64,000 bases of DNA from Sunxiuqinia sp963678245 (GTDB lineage Bacteria; Bacteroidota; Bacteroidia; Bacteroidales; Prolixibacteraceae). A program made the position numbers and the translations under genes. Positions within the stretch are counted from its first letter, which is position 1, and each line of letters begins with the position of its first letter. Below, one piece after another: positions 18,151-26,509 of the stretch. Under the pieces are notes generated by a model, which was not told the origin of the DNA, did not search any database, and was given only the letters and a program-made list of their open reading frames with translations. The stretch lies in NCBI GenBank assembly GCA_965140765.1, contig OZ223309.1, positions 2,914,001-2,978,000 on the forward strand. Reading direction: 5' to 3'.

Positions 18151-18849
18151 ATGGAATTATTCAGGAAAGAAGACAAGATGTCAAGCTTAATCGGTGCAAA
18201 CTACAACCTACTACCAGTCATTAACCGTTTTGGAATCCGGCTGGGATTCAAGGAAAAATCGATTGATGAAGTTTGTACTGCAAACAAGATTCACACAGAT
18301 TTTTTTCTGGCTATTGTTAATACCTATACTGACGAAAGTTATTTTCCGGAAGCTGAACTGCTATCCTTTTCACCGCTACTGATAATTGAATACCTGAAAA
18401 ACACGCACCGCTACTATATTGAATATGTTTTACCAAAAATTGAACGGTTATTAAACAAGGTTATCGAAAGCTGTACTGAAGATTGCTCTAGCCTTAAAAT
18501 GATCAACTCGTTCTATCAGAAATATAAGGCTGAGCTTTTAATTCACCTAAAATTAGAAGACGAGAAGGTTTTTCCCTATATCATTAACCTATACAAAGAG
18601 AAAACGCTAAATAGCGACGGATCCTCTATTGAAGTTCTGGAAAACGAACATACCAATGTTGAAGTGAAATTAAGTGACCTGAAAAACCTGATCATCCGTC
18701 ATCTGAGTCCAAACTATGAAGACAATGCCATGAACGAATTTTTAACGGCGCTTTTTCAATTCGAAAATGACCTTAACGATCATGCCCGAATTGAAGATCA
18801 CATCTTAATTGTTCAAGTAATGGAGTTTGAAAAGGAACTGGGAAAATGA
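18151..18849 (+). CDS. hemerythrin-domain protein, RIC (iron-centre repair)-like
   Basis: 232 residues. The helical hemerythrin core carries the expected ligands: H86 (THRYY), H132-x3-E136 (HLKLE), H167 (ENEHTN) and H211-x3-E215 (HARIE). These provide a di-iron site. The N-terminal 80 residues resemble the DUF542-like lead-in of YtfE/ScdA proteins, but its CxxC-type centre is not obvious (a single C42 in DEVCTAN). RIC proteins repair iron-sulfur clusters after nitrosative or oxidative stress. The 3' end overlaps the start of the LuxR-type regulator by 4 bases (ATGA), so the two are translated as a pair and probably act in the same stress response. Confidence 0.82.
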   Translation: MELFRKEDKMSSLIGANYNLLPVINRFGIRLGFKEKSIDEVCTANKIHTDFFLAIVNTYTDESYFPEAELLSFSPLLIIEYLKNTHRYYIEYVLPKIERLLNKVIESCTEDCSSLKMINSFYQKYKAELLIHLKLEDEKVFPYIINLYKEKTLNSDGSSIEVLENEHTNVEVKLSDLKNLIIRHLSPNYEDNAMNEFLTALFQFENDLNDHARIEDHILIVQVMEFEKELGK

Positions 18850-19448
18850 GAGAAAATGTTTTCATAATACATCGCTCAGAAATTGTTAGAAAGGGCTTGT
18901 CATTAATTCTGCAGGATTACTTCAAAATGGAAATAACCCAATTGAATTCAGCAAAAGATTTGAATTCATTTACGGGAATTACAAATAGCTCCATTATTTT
19001 GATTCTGGAAGCTCAGACTGAGATAAACACAAAAACAGTCGATTTACTCAAAAAGAATAACGATGTATACTTGGTTAGCTTTTACAACGATGATCAGGTT
19101 TTGAAACAAGACGACTCAGCAGACTATCAGCTGAATCAATTTTCATCTTCCATGCAAATTCAAAAGCTGATACAAATCATTCGGCAAGCAGGAGCAAAAA
19201 AGAAAAATGGAAATTCAGACAATGGAGAATTAACTGTTCGCGAAAAAGAAGTTATCAAATTAATTGCACTTGGATTGGCCAATAAAGAAATTGCAGAGAA
19301 ACTATTCATTAGTATTCACACCGTCATCTCTCACCGCAAAAACATCACTGAAAAGCTTGGCATTAAATCCATATCCGGATTGACTGTTTATGCCATCATG
19401 AATAACCTGCTCGATATTCAGGATATCAATCCCGAAGAATTGATTTGA
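18846..19448 (+). CDS. LuxR-family regulator with a degenerate receiver domain
   Basis: 200 residues. The C-terminal LuxR helix-turn-helix is canonical: LTVREKEVIKLIALGLANKE (about 130-149), then EIAEKLFISIHTVISHRKNI. The N-terminal 110 residues follow the receiver fold (FIIHRSEIVRKGLSLIL), but the position of the phospho-acceptor is occupied by ILILEAQT, with no aspartate. It should therefore respond to something other than phosphorylation. Coupling to the hemerythrin gene (ATGA overlap) suggests sensing of oxygen, NO or redox state indirectly through that protein, which is inference. Confidence 0.85.
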   Translation: MRENVFIIHRSEIVRKGLSLILQDYFKMEITQLNSAKDLNSFTGITNSSIILILEAQTEINTKTVDLLKKNNDVYLVSFYNDDQVLKQDDSADYQLNQFSSSMQIQKLIQIIRQAGAKKKNGNSDNGELTVREKEVIKLIALGLANKEIAEKLFISIHTVISHRKNITEKLGIKSISGLTVYAIMNNLLDIQDINPEELI

Positions 19449-19607
19449 AAAAACCCCAACATTTAGGGATTGATTGCTCAGCTGTTCTTTTTCAATTTTG
19501 TACGAGAGCAAAACGAAGCCGTATGAAACGAGCGTATAAAATTACAAATGCACAAAAGTATGCCGTTCTCATGCAAACTCAGAACAATGATACCAATGAT
19601 AGAGTAT

Positions 19608-19973
19608 ATGAAAAAGGTCAGCAAAAACGGACAACTATTTGTTTGTAACACATGCAACAAAATTCATCTTGAGTTTGGAAATATTGGGATGGATTTTAAA
19701 TCACCGACAAAGTTAGAAGAGCTTCGGGGGTATCTAAACACAGTGAATTCAAATCATTTTGAAAATGAAATTTTAGCAAACAATTACCGAAGAAAAATCC
19801 TGATTCCTTTTGCCAATACTAACATAAAACTTTTACTCTCAGATCAAGAGATCATCGAACTAATTGAGTTGATTAATAGCTTTCTTGCTCAAGATTCAGC
19901 GTCAAACAAAACATTTAATCGCTTTGACAACCTCCGGTCAATTAGTTCGATTAAAAGCATCATTCTAAACTAA
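19608..19973 (+). CDS. small uncharacterised Bacteroidota protein with CxxC
   Basis: About 121 residues from the third of three clustered ATGs (19587, 19596, 19608). The start is uncertain. The N-terminus FVCNTCNKIHLEFGNIGMDF has a CxxC pair followed by a conserved-looking strand. It resembles small Bacteroidota proteins of the DUF6686 type (recognised from memory, not checked). The middle contains an Asn/Tyr-rich stretch and LLLSDQEIIELIELINSFL. It lies 160 bases behind the LuxR-type regulator on the same strand. Function unknown. Confidence 0.55.
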   Translation: MKKVSKNGQLFVCNTCNKIHLEFGNIGMDFKSPTKLEELRGYLNTVNSNHFENEILANNYRRKILIPFANTNIKLLLSDQEIIELIELINSFLAQDSASNKTFNRFDNLRSISSIKSIILN

Positions 19974-19997
19974 TAATTTTGCAAAAAAGCGTCAGAA

Positions 19998-21356
19998 TCA
20001 GGACACAATAAAGCTGAGAAGCAATACCAAGGTGAAACCGACGACTGAAATAATTGTCTCCATCATCGTCCATGAGCAAAGTGTTTCCTTCTCATTCATC
20101 CCAAGGTATTTACCTACCAACCAAAATCCACTATCATTCACATGAGATAAAATCGTAGAGCCTGCCGCAATAGCTAAAACGATCAGGGATTTATCAATCT
20201 GTGTCAAATCAAACATAGAAATCATGGGAGCCATAATTCCAGCCGCTGTAATCATCGAAACAGTGGCGGATCCCTGAATGATACGAACAACAACAGCAAT
20301 CAGGTAAGCCAGTACAATTGGGGGCATTGCCGAATCGGCCAATTTTTCAGCAAGCATGGCTCCCACTCCACTATCTATCAATATTTGCTTAAAAACGCCA
20401 CCCGCACCGGTGACCAAAATAATTAAGCCAGCCGGCCCAAGGGCTTTATTAGACAGTTTCATGATTTGATCTTTATTGAACCCGCGTTTAATTCCTAAAA
20501 CATACATTGCCAGTAAAGTTGAAATAATCAGGGCCGTGAAAGGATATCCCAGCAAACCTACTGTTTTATAAACCATTTCATTTTGCAAAATCCCGTTTTC
20601 AAAAAGCACTTCGGCAACAGAGCTTAATACAATCAATAAAAGCGGCAGGGCAATGATCAGAATGATTGTACGAAAAGATGGCAAAGTTTCCCGCGGATTT
20701 TCTCTGGACTTTTCTACAAAGTAATCCGGTGCTTCTATATGAATTTTTTTACTAATATATCGACCAAAAACAGGTCCGGCTATAATAGCAGTAGGTAATC
20801 CAACAATAAATCCCATAATAATAATCCACCCAAGCTGTATATCAAGAATTTCGGCAACGGCCACCGGCCCCGGGGTAGGTGGAATAAACGCGTGTGTTAC
20901 GGCTAGTCCGGCGAGCAACGGAATGGCATAATATAGTATCGATCGCTTCGCCTGCTTGGTCAACTCATAAATTATCGGGATCAAAATAATAAAACCAACG
21001 TCCATAAAAACCGGTATTGCGACAATGAAACCGGTCAGCACCAACGCCCACGAAGCTCTTTTTGCACCAAAGTTTTTGATTAAGTACACTGCAATGGATT
21101 CAGCTCCTCCTGATGCTTCCAGCATTTGTCCAAATATTGCTCCCAATCCCACAACTGTAGCGACAAATCCCAGCGTGTTTCCCATGCCAGTTTTCATACT
21201 TTCGATAATAAAGCCAAAATCCATTCCTGTGACTATTCCCACAACAATACTGACAATCAATAAGGAAATAAAAGCATGGATTTTCAATTTTAAAACGAGA
21301 AATAACAACAACAAAATGGCAAAGGCGATGCCGACTAAAAGAAGTATCTCATTCAT
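19998..21356 (-). CDS. GntP-family gluconate/organic-acid:H+ symporter
   Basis: 452 residues from the ATG at 21356 (MNEILLLVGIAFAILL). The frame also opens at a TTG 27 codons upstream, which is not used here. Around twelve helices are evident. Family features include LGAIFGQMLEASGGAE, the conserved AIPVFMDVGFIILIPI, and HAFIPPTPGPVAVAE. The end carries SHVNDSGFWLVGKYLGM. Members import gluconate or related sugar acids with protons. A galacturonate- or gluconate-type acid would fit the pectin genes 35 kb away, but that link is speculative. Confidence 0.9.
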   Translation of the reverse strand: MNEILLLVGIAFAILLLLFLVLKLKIHAFISLLIVSIVVGIVTGMDFGFIIESMKTGMGNTLGFVATVVGLGAIFGQMLEASGGAESIAVYLIKNFGAKRASWALVLTGFIVAIPVFMDVGFIILIPIIYELTKQAKRSILYYAIPLLAGLAVTHAFIPPTPGPVAVAEILDIQLGWIIIMGFIVGLPTAIIAGPVFGRYISKKIHIEAPDYFVEKSRENPRETLPSFRTIILIIALPLLLIVLSSVAEVLFENGILQNEMVYKTVGLLGYPFTALIISTLLAMYVLGIKRGFNKDQIMKLSNKALGPAGLIILVTGAGGVFKQILIDSGVGAMLAEKLADSAMPPIVLAYLIAVVVRIIQGSATVSMITAAGIMAPMISMFDLTQIDKSLIVLAIAAGSTILSHVNDSGFWLVGKYLGMNEKETLCSWTMMETIISVVGFTLVLLLSFIVS

Positions 21357-21531
21357 TTGTTTTCGGTTTAGATCGTTAGTCGTTCTGTAAAAATCAGAAG
21401 CATTAAAGATATCGAATATAGCTGTTCTGTCAAACAAGGACGTATTCCGAGTTGCAAGAGGGAAGTTTTGACAATAAAAGAAGAATTGAATTTCGATTAA
21501 TTCCAGATTATCTATGAAAGAAATGAAAATA

Positions 21532-21562
21532 AAAAAGGCCCTATCTTTCGATAGAGCCTTTA
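21532..21562 (-). terminator. intrinsic terminator after ilvC
   Basis: An inverted repeat with the core pairing GGCCCTATC / GATAGAGCC around a TTTC spacer is followed on the minus strand by a T-run (the A-run at 21531-21536). It sits 20 bases after the ilvC stop. Confidence 0.85.
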
Positions 21563-21581
21563 ATTATTGATTATTCAAAAT

Positions 21582-23057
21582 CTAGTAAATCGCTTTCATT
21601 GCAGCCATTGCACTACGTAGTTCCTCGCCAATAATTTCTACATTATGGTAACGAATTTGAGCATTCACCTCAATGAGCTTTTTGTTGTCAACATGGTTGT
21701 CAAAACCTTCGCCGAAAGTTTCGCCAATTACATCCGCTTCAATTTTTTTCATGAAGTCGCCCAACAATGGTTTGCAAGCATGGTCGAATAAATAACAACC
21801 ATATTCTGCTGTATCAGAGATCACCCGGTTCATTTCAAACAATTTTTTACGGGCAATGGTATTCGCAATAAGTGGAGTTTCGTGCAACGACTCGTAATAA
21901 GCAGACTCTTCCTTGATACCGGCCTCAGTCATTGTTTCGAAAGCCAACTCAACACCTGATTTTACAAAGGCAACTAACAATACGCCATTATCGAAATATT
22001 CTTGCTCGCTAATTTCCTCTTCAGATGCAGGCGTTTTCTCGAAAGCGGTTTCGCCTGTTTCAGCTCTCCACGTCAACAAGTTCTTGTCATCGTTCGCCCA
22101 ATCTTCCATCATGGTTTTCGAAAATTCGCCCGACATAATATCATCCATGTGTTTTTGGAACAATGGACGCATAATTTCTTTCAATTCTTCAGCTAACTCA
22201 AATGCTTTGATTTTAGCAGGATTCGACAAACGGTCCATCATGTTCGTGATTCCACCGTGCTTCAACGCTTCAGTGATAACTTCCCATCCGTATTGAATCA
22301 ATTTTGAAGCATAAGCAGGTTCGATTCCCTTTTCAATCATTTTATTGAATGACAAAATTGAACCGGTTTGTAACAAACCACAAAGGATTGTTTGCTCACC
22401 CATCAAGTCTGATTTTACTTCGGCCACAAAAGATGAACGGAGCACACCGGCTTTATGACCTCCGGTTGCCGCAGCATAGGCTTTTGCGATTTCAAATCCA
22501 TCACCTTTGGGATCATTTTCCGGATGAACGGCAATCAAAGTAGGAACACCAAAACCACGCTTGTATTCTTCGCGTACTTCAGAGCCCGGAGATTTTGGGG
22601 CTACCATAATAACAGTAATATCTTTACGGATTTGCATGCCTTCTTCCACAATATTGAACCCGTGAGAGTATGAAAGCGTGGCTCCTTCTTTCATTAATGG
22701 CATTACTGCTTTAATCACATTGGTATGTTGTTTATCCGGTGTTAAATTGATTACCAAATCAGCTGTAGGCAACATTTCTTCGTAAGTGCCAACTTTAAAT
22801 CCGTTTTCAGACGCATTTTTATACGATTGACGTTGTTCTTTGATGGCTGCCTCACGCAAGGTATACGAAACATCCAAACCTGAATCACGCATATTTAATC
22901 CTTGGTTCAATCCTTGAGCACCACAACCAACGATTACCACTTTTTTCCCTTCCAGTTTCTTTACTCCGTCAGCAAATTCAGCCTGATCCATGAATTCGCA
23001 AGTACCTAATTGCTCCAATTGCAAGCGCAAAGGAAGTGTGTTAAAATAATTTGCCAT
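21582..23057 (-). CDS. ilvC: ketol-acid reductoisomerase, class II (long form)
   Basis: 491 residues from ATG 23057, identical in length to the E. coli class II enzyme. The open frame upstream is ignored because the N-terminus MANYFNTLPLRLQLEQLG matches the family. The NADPH-binding loop is VVIVGCGAQGLNQGLN (about 38-53). The two C-terminal knotted domains of the long form follow, with metal ligands in DLMGEQTILCGLLQ. It converts acetolactate or acetohydroxybutyrate into the dihydroxy acids of valine and isoleucine synthesis. It is separated from ilvDBN by an AraC-type regulator on the same strand, with 197 bases between that gene and ilvC. Confidence 0.97.
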   Translation of the reverse strand: MANYFNTLPLRLQLEQLGTCEFMDQAEFADGVKKLEGKKVVIVGCGAQGLNQGLNMRDSGLDVSYTLREAAIKEQRQSYKNASENGFKVGTYEEMLPTADLVINLTPDKQHTNVIKAVMPLMKEGATLSYSHGFNIVEEGMQIRKDITVIMVAPKSPGSEVREEYKRGFGVPTLIAVHPENDPKGDGFEIAKAYAAATGGHKAGVLRSSFVAEVKSDLMGEQTILCGLLQTGSILSFNKMIEKGIEPAYASKLIQYGWEVITEALKHGGITNMMDRLSNPAKIKAFELAEELKEIMRPLFQKHMDDIMSGEFSKTMMEDWANDDKNLLTWRAETGETAFEKTPASEEEISEQEYFDNGVLLVAFVKSGVELAFETMTEAGIKEESAYYESLHETPLIANTIARKKLFEMNRVISDTAEYGCYLFDHACKPLLGDFMKKIEADVIGETFGEGFDNHVDNKKLIEVNAQIRYHNVEIIGEELRSAMAAMKAIY

Positions 23058-23254
23058 TTTAATGTATTTATTTGTTTCTATTCGATTTTTTGATTCCAGT
23101 ATACAAAGCAATAGAATTATCAGCACAAAGTCGAGTAAAAAACCATGTTTTTATGGTAATTTTCATGGATTTATTTTTATACTCCACAAATAAACAAAAC
23201 CTAACAACTAAAAAACAACAACTTATGCAATTTTCAGAGATGGTATTTTTTTCA

Positions 23255-24142
23255 TCACCGAGTCATCTCTAGTCGGTATTTCAGAGGCGAAAATCCAGAT
23301 TCGCGTTTAAAAAACTTTGTAAAATAAGATTGATCTTCAAAGTTGAACTGCTGAGCTATTTCGGTAACGTTTAAATTGGTATGTACCAATAAGCGTTTTA
23401 TTTCCATTACCTGCTTCGCTTTAATAATTTGGCTTGAAGTTTTACTCGTATAATGTTTTACGGTTTGGGTTAAATGATTTGGAGTGACAGCTAACTTTGC
23501 CGCATATTCTTTCAGTGACAGGTTTCGGTAATTGTTCTCTTCAACCAACTGATAAAAACGCTTGACGAGCAAATACCCCTTCCCTCTCGCAACCAGATTT
23601 TCTTCGCTCTTATACCGGGAGGTACAAGTTGTCAGAATCAAATCGAGCAAAGAACGTAATGACTCTAATAAATTTGATCGATTGTTCTCCAACTCGGAAA
23701 CACTACGTAAAAACAGTTGTTCCAGAAATCGCACATCTCCCTGCTCTTGCAGTTGTAGCGGTGGATTATCCTGATGAAGATTATAAAAGAAAGGAAATTC
23801 AATCAGACTGTTTTGGTTACTTCTATTCGCCAAATAGAAGTCGGCGGTAAAAATAAAAATGAATCCTTCGATGTCGGTCGAAAACTCGATTTTATGTGCC
23901 TGCCCAGGCGACATGAAAAAGACACATGGAGGTTTAATTTCGTACTTATTGCTGTCGATGACATGAAAACCAGAGCCTTTCATCAGATAAAGCACTTCGA
24001 AAAAATCGTGCCGATGCGGGTATTTGACACTGAAGTGACGTTTCGCATCAAACACCTCAACCTGAAACTGCTGACTTTTGCGTTCGGGAGAACTAAAGTT
24101 GTGCAAACTATAAATTGGTAATTGTTCCGCTTTTGGTTTCAT
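23255..24142 (-). CDS. AraC-family transcriptional regulator inside the ilv cluster
   Basis: 295 residues from ATG 24142. An in-frame ATG at 24190 is rejected because it lies within the ilvN terminator hairpin. The N-terminal half is a cupin-type ligand domain (HFSVKYPHRHDFFEVLYLMK, with HRHDF, and later FMSPGQAHKIEFS). The C-terminal half is the double helix-turn-helix: LSLKEYAAKLAVTPNHLTQT and VTEIAQQFNFEDQSYFTKFF. It lies directly between ilvN and ilvC, so it may govern ilvC or an unrelated sugar-related target. Most AraC proteins with this architecture respond to sugars or metabolites. Confidence 0.9.
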   Translation of the reverse strand: MKPKAEQLPIYSLHNFSSPERKSQQFQVEVFDAKRHFSVKYPHRHDFFEVLYLMKGSGFHVIDSNKYEIKPPCVFFMSPGQAHKIEFSTDIEGFIFIFTADFYLANRSNQNSLIEFPFFYNLHQDNPPLQLQEQGDVRFLEQLFLRSVSELENNRSNLLESLRSLLDLILTTCTSRYKSEENLVARGKGYLLVKRFYQLVEENNYRNLSLKEYAAKLAVTPNHLTQTVKHYTSKTSSQIIKAKQVMEIKRLLVHTNLNVTEIAQQFNFEDQSYFTKFFKRESGFSPLKYRLEMTR

Positions 24143-24159
24143 GCGACTGACAAATATAG

Positions 24160-24210
24160 AAAAGCTGCTCTGAAATTGTCGATAGAGCATCTAATTTCAG
24201 AACAGCTTTT
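24160..24210 (-). terminator. long hairpin terminator after ilvN
   Basis: The arms AAAAGCTGCTCTGAAATT (24160-24177) and AATTTCAGAACAGCTTTT (24193-24210) are complementary over 18 positions with one mismatch. It lies 19 bases after the ilvN stop and marks the end of the ilvDBN transcript. Confidence 0.85.
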
Positions 24211-24228
24211 CAATAATTTATGGTATTG

Positions 24229-24771
24229 TTAATCAACCTGATTTAACAAATCATCACGCTCTTTCAAGAATTCAGAAAGTCGCTCAATTGGATCACGCGT
24301 AATTGCAACTCTTCCGGAACGAATAAATTGCAACACGCCAAATTGATTTAATGCATCGAACATTTCCTGCGTTTCTGTTTTATGCCCGGTTTTTTCAATT
24401 ACAGTAAACTCTTTGGTAATTTCTAATATTCGTGCACCATTTTTCCTGACTAGCTTTTCAATATCATCACTCTCATAAAGCGCTTCAGTGGGTACTTTAT
24501 ACAAAGCTATTTCCTGATACACCATTTCATCATTCGTGTGATAAAAAGCCTTTAGTACTTCAACCACTTTTTCTAACTGCCTGACAACCTTTTTAACGCG
24601 GTCTTCAGTCTCGTTAATAACGATGGTGAACTTAGAGACGCCATGAATAGCGGATTCTGAAACAGTCAGGCTCTCGATGTTTATTTTACGTCGTGTAAAG
24701 TTGATGGTGATTCGATTCAATAAACCAATATGATTTTCCGAATATATGGTAATGATAAATTCTTGTTTCAT
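24229..24771 (-). CDS. ilvN: acetolactate synthase small (regulatory) subunit
   Basis: 180 residues from ATG 24771. A TTG three codons earlier is not preferred. The N-terminal ACT domain reads EFIITIYSENHIGLLNRITI (about 3-22) and binds valine for feedback inhibition. The C-terminal half (about 85-175) is the second domain of long-type IlvN/IlvH proteins. It partners with IlvB, encoded 18 bases upstream, to form the holoenzyme that makes acetolactate from pyruvate. The pair belongs to one transcript with ilvD. Confidence 0.93.
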   Translation of the reverse strand: MKQEFIITIYSENHIGLLNRITINFTRRKINIESLTVSESAIHGVSKFTIVINETEDRVKKVVRQLEKVVEVLKAFYHTNDEMVYQEIALYKVPTEALYESDDIEKLVRKNGARILEITKEFTVIEKTGHKTETQEMFDALNQFGVLQFIRSGRVAITRDPIERLSEFLKERDDLLNQVD

Positions 24772-24789
24772 GTTTTTCAATTTTAAAAA

Positions 24790-26487
24790 TTAGGCTTCCA
24801 GTATAATGTCAGAAACTGAAGCTCCCGACGGAACCATTGGGAAAACATTATCTTCTTTCTCAACAACAACTTCCAGCAAGTAAGGACCATCGTGATCCAT
24901 CATTTGTTGAATACCATCTTCTAATTCTTCACGCTTGGTAACTTTATGTCCTTCCATGCCGAAGCCTTTCCCAATCATGATGAAATCAGGATTTTGCAGT
25001 TCAGTAAATGAGTATCGCTTCTCGAAAAACAGCTGTTGCCACTGACGTACCATTCCCAAAAAGTTATTATTCAGTAGAATGATTTTAACCGGGAGCTTGT
25101 TTTGTACAATGGTCCCCAACTCCTGTAAGGTCATTTGGAAACCGCCATCACCTACAAAACAGCAAACAGTGCGGCCTTTTGCACCTAATTGAGCTCCCAT
25201 AGCTGCAGGAACTCCGTAGCCCATTGTACCAAGCCCACCAGAAGTTACGTTACTTTTCGACTGGGTAAACTTGAAATATCGCGAAGCGATCATCTGCTGC
25301 TGACCAACATCAGTAACCAAAACTGCATCATGTTTTGCTTTTTCAGACGTTATCCGAACAGCTTCGCCCATTGTAAGTCCCATTTTTTCGGGGTAGGTGT
25401 CTTTTTTAATGACTTTCTCCTGCTCAATTTTATCGCAATCGCGGAATTCCTGTAACCAGGCTTCATGCTTATTCTCTTTTACGTTGCCAGTTAGCATAGC
25501 CAATGATTTTTTGGCATTACCCAAAACAGCAACATCTGTTTTTATAATCTTATCGATCTCAGCAGGATCAACCTCCAAGTGAATAATTTTAGCATTCTTT
25601 GCATATTCGCTTACCTTGCCAGTTACACGGTCGTCGAACCGCATTCCAACGGCTATAATCAAATCTGCCTCATTGGTTTTAATATTTGGGCCGTAATTTC
25701 CATGCATCCCAAGCATTCCAACATTTAATGGATGATCGGTTGGCATGGCCGAAAGCCCAAGCAAGGTCCATGCCGCTGGGATTCCGGTCTTTTCAACAAA
25801 TTGCTTCAACTCCTCTTCTGCATTAGCGATAATAACTCCTTGTCCCAAAAGTAACAAGGGTTTCTTTGCTCTATCAATTAAGTCAGCTGCTTCCTTCACC
25901 TTGAACGGATCAACAGGTTGCTCCGGAATATAAGATCGGATTTTAGTACATTTTTTATATTCATAATCGATCTCCTGAAACTGAGCATCTTTGGCAATAT
26001 CAAGCAATACGGGTCCCGGACGACCGGATTGAGCCAGATAGAAAGCTTTAGCAATAGCTCCCGGAATTTCATCAGCAGTTGTAATTTGGTAATTCCATTT
26101 GGTTACTGGCATTGAAATGCCAACCACATCCGACTCCTGGAATGCATCCGTTCCAAGTAGTGGAGAGGCAACCTGTCCTGTGATACACACCAACGGAATT
26201 GAATCGATCATTGCATCAGCAATTCCGGTAATCAGGTTGGTTGCTCCCGGCCCGGAAGTAGCAAAACAGACTCCTGCTTTTCCCGTAACCTTCGCGTATC
26301 CTTCTGCCGCGTGAATCGCTCCCTGCTCATGGCGAGTCAAGATATGAGTAACTTGTTTGTCAAAATCGTAAAGGGCATCATAAATTGGCATAATTGCTCC
26401 GCCCGGGTATCCAAAAATAGTATCAACGCCTTCTTCTAAAAGTGAAAGAATAACGGCTTGTGAACCACTAATTCTCTTTGTAGCCAT
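24790..26487 (-). CDS. ilvB: acetolactate synthase large (catalytic) subunit
   Basis: 565 residues, normal for AHAS large chains. The catalytic glutamate is in RHEQGAIHAAEGYAK (about 53-67). The oxyanion region is ATSGPGATNLITGIADAM. The thiamine diphosphate/Mg motif is GDGGFQMTLQELGTI followed by LLNNNFLG (from about 435). It condenses two pyruvates, or pyruvate and 2-ketobutyrate, the first common step of Val/Ile/Leu synthesis. ATG 26487 lies 22 bases after the ilvD stop, consistent with one operon ilvD-ilvB-ilvN. Confidence 0.97.
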   Translation of the reverse strand: MATKRISGSQAVILSLLEEGVDTIFGYPGGAIMPIYDALYDFDKQVTHILTRHEQGAIHAAEGYAKVTGKAGVCFATSGPGATNLITGIADAMIDSIPLVCITGQVASPLLGTDAFQESDVVGISMPVTKWNYQITTADEIPGAIAKAFYLAQSGRPGPVLLDIAKDAQFQEIDYEYKKCTKIRSYIPEQPVDPFKVKEAADLIDRAKKPLLLLGQGVIIANAEEELKQFVEKTGIPAAWTLLGLSAMPTDHPLNVGMLGMHGNYGPNIKTNEADLIIAVGMRFDDRVTGKVSEYAKNAKIIHLEVDPAEIDKIIKTDVAVLGNAKKSLAMLTGNVKENKHEAWLQEFRDCDKIEQEKVIKKDTYPEKMGLTMGEAVRITSEKAKHDAVLVTDVGQQQMIASRYFKFTQSKSNVTSGGLGTMGYGVPAAMGAQLGAKGRTVCCFVGDGGFQMTLQELGTIVQNKLPVKIILLNNNFLGMVRQWQQLFFEKRYSFTELQNPDFIMIGKGFGMEGHKVTKREELEDGIQQMMDHDGPYLLEVVVEKEDNVFPMVPSGASVSDIILEA

Positions 26488-26509
26488 ATAAATCTGTTTT
26501 TTTTGTTTC

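Noticed and set aside
23058..23160. Short frame upstream of ilvC as a third leader peptide
   Set aside because: It contains few Ile/Leu/Val codons in a run and no terminator follows before ilvC.
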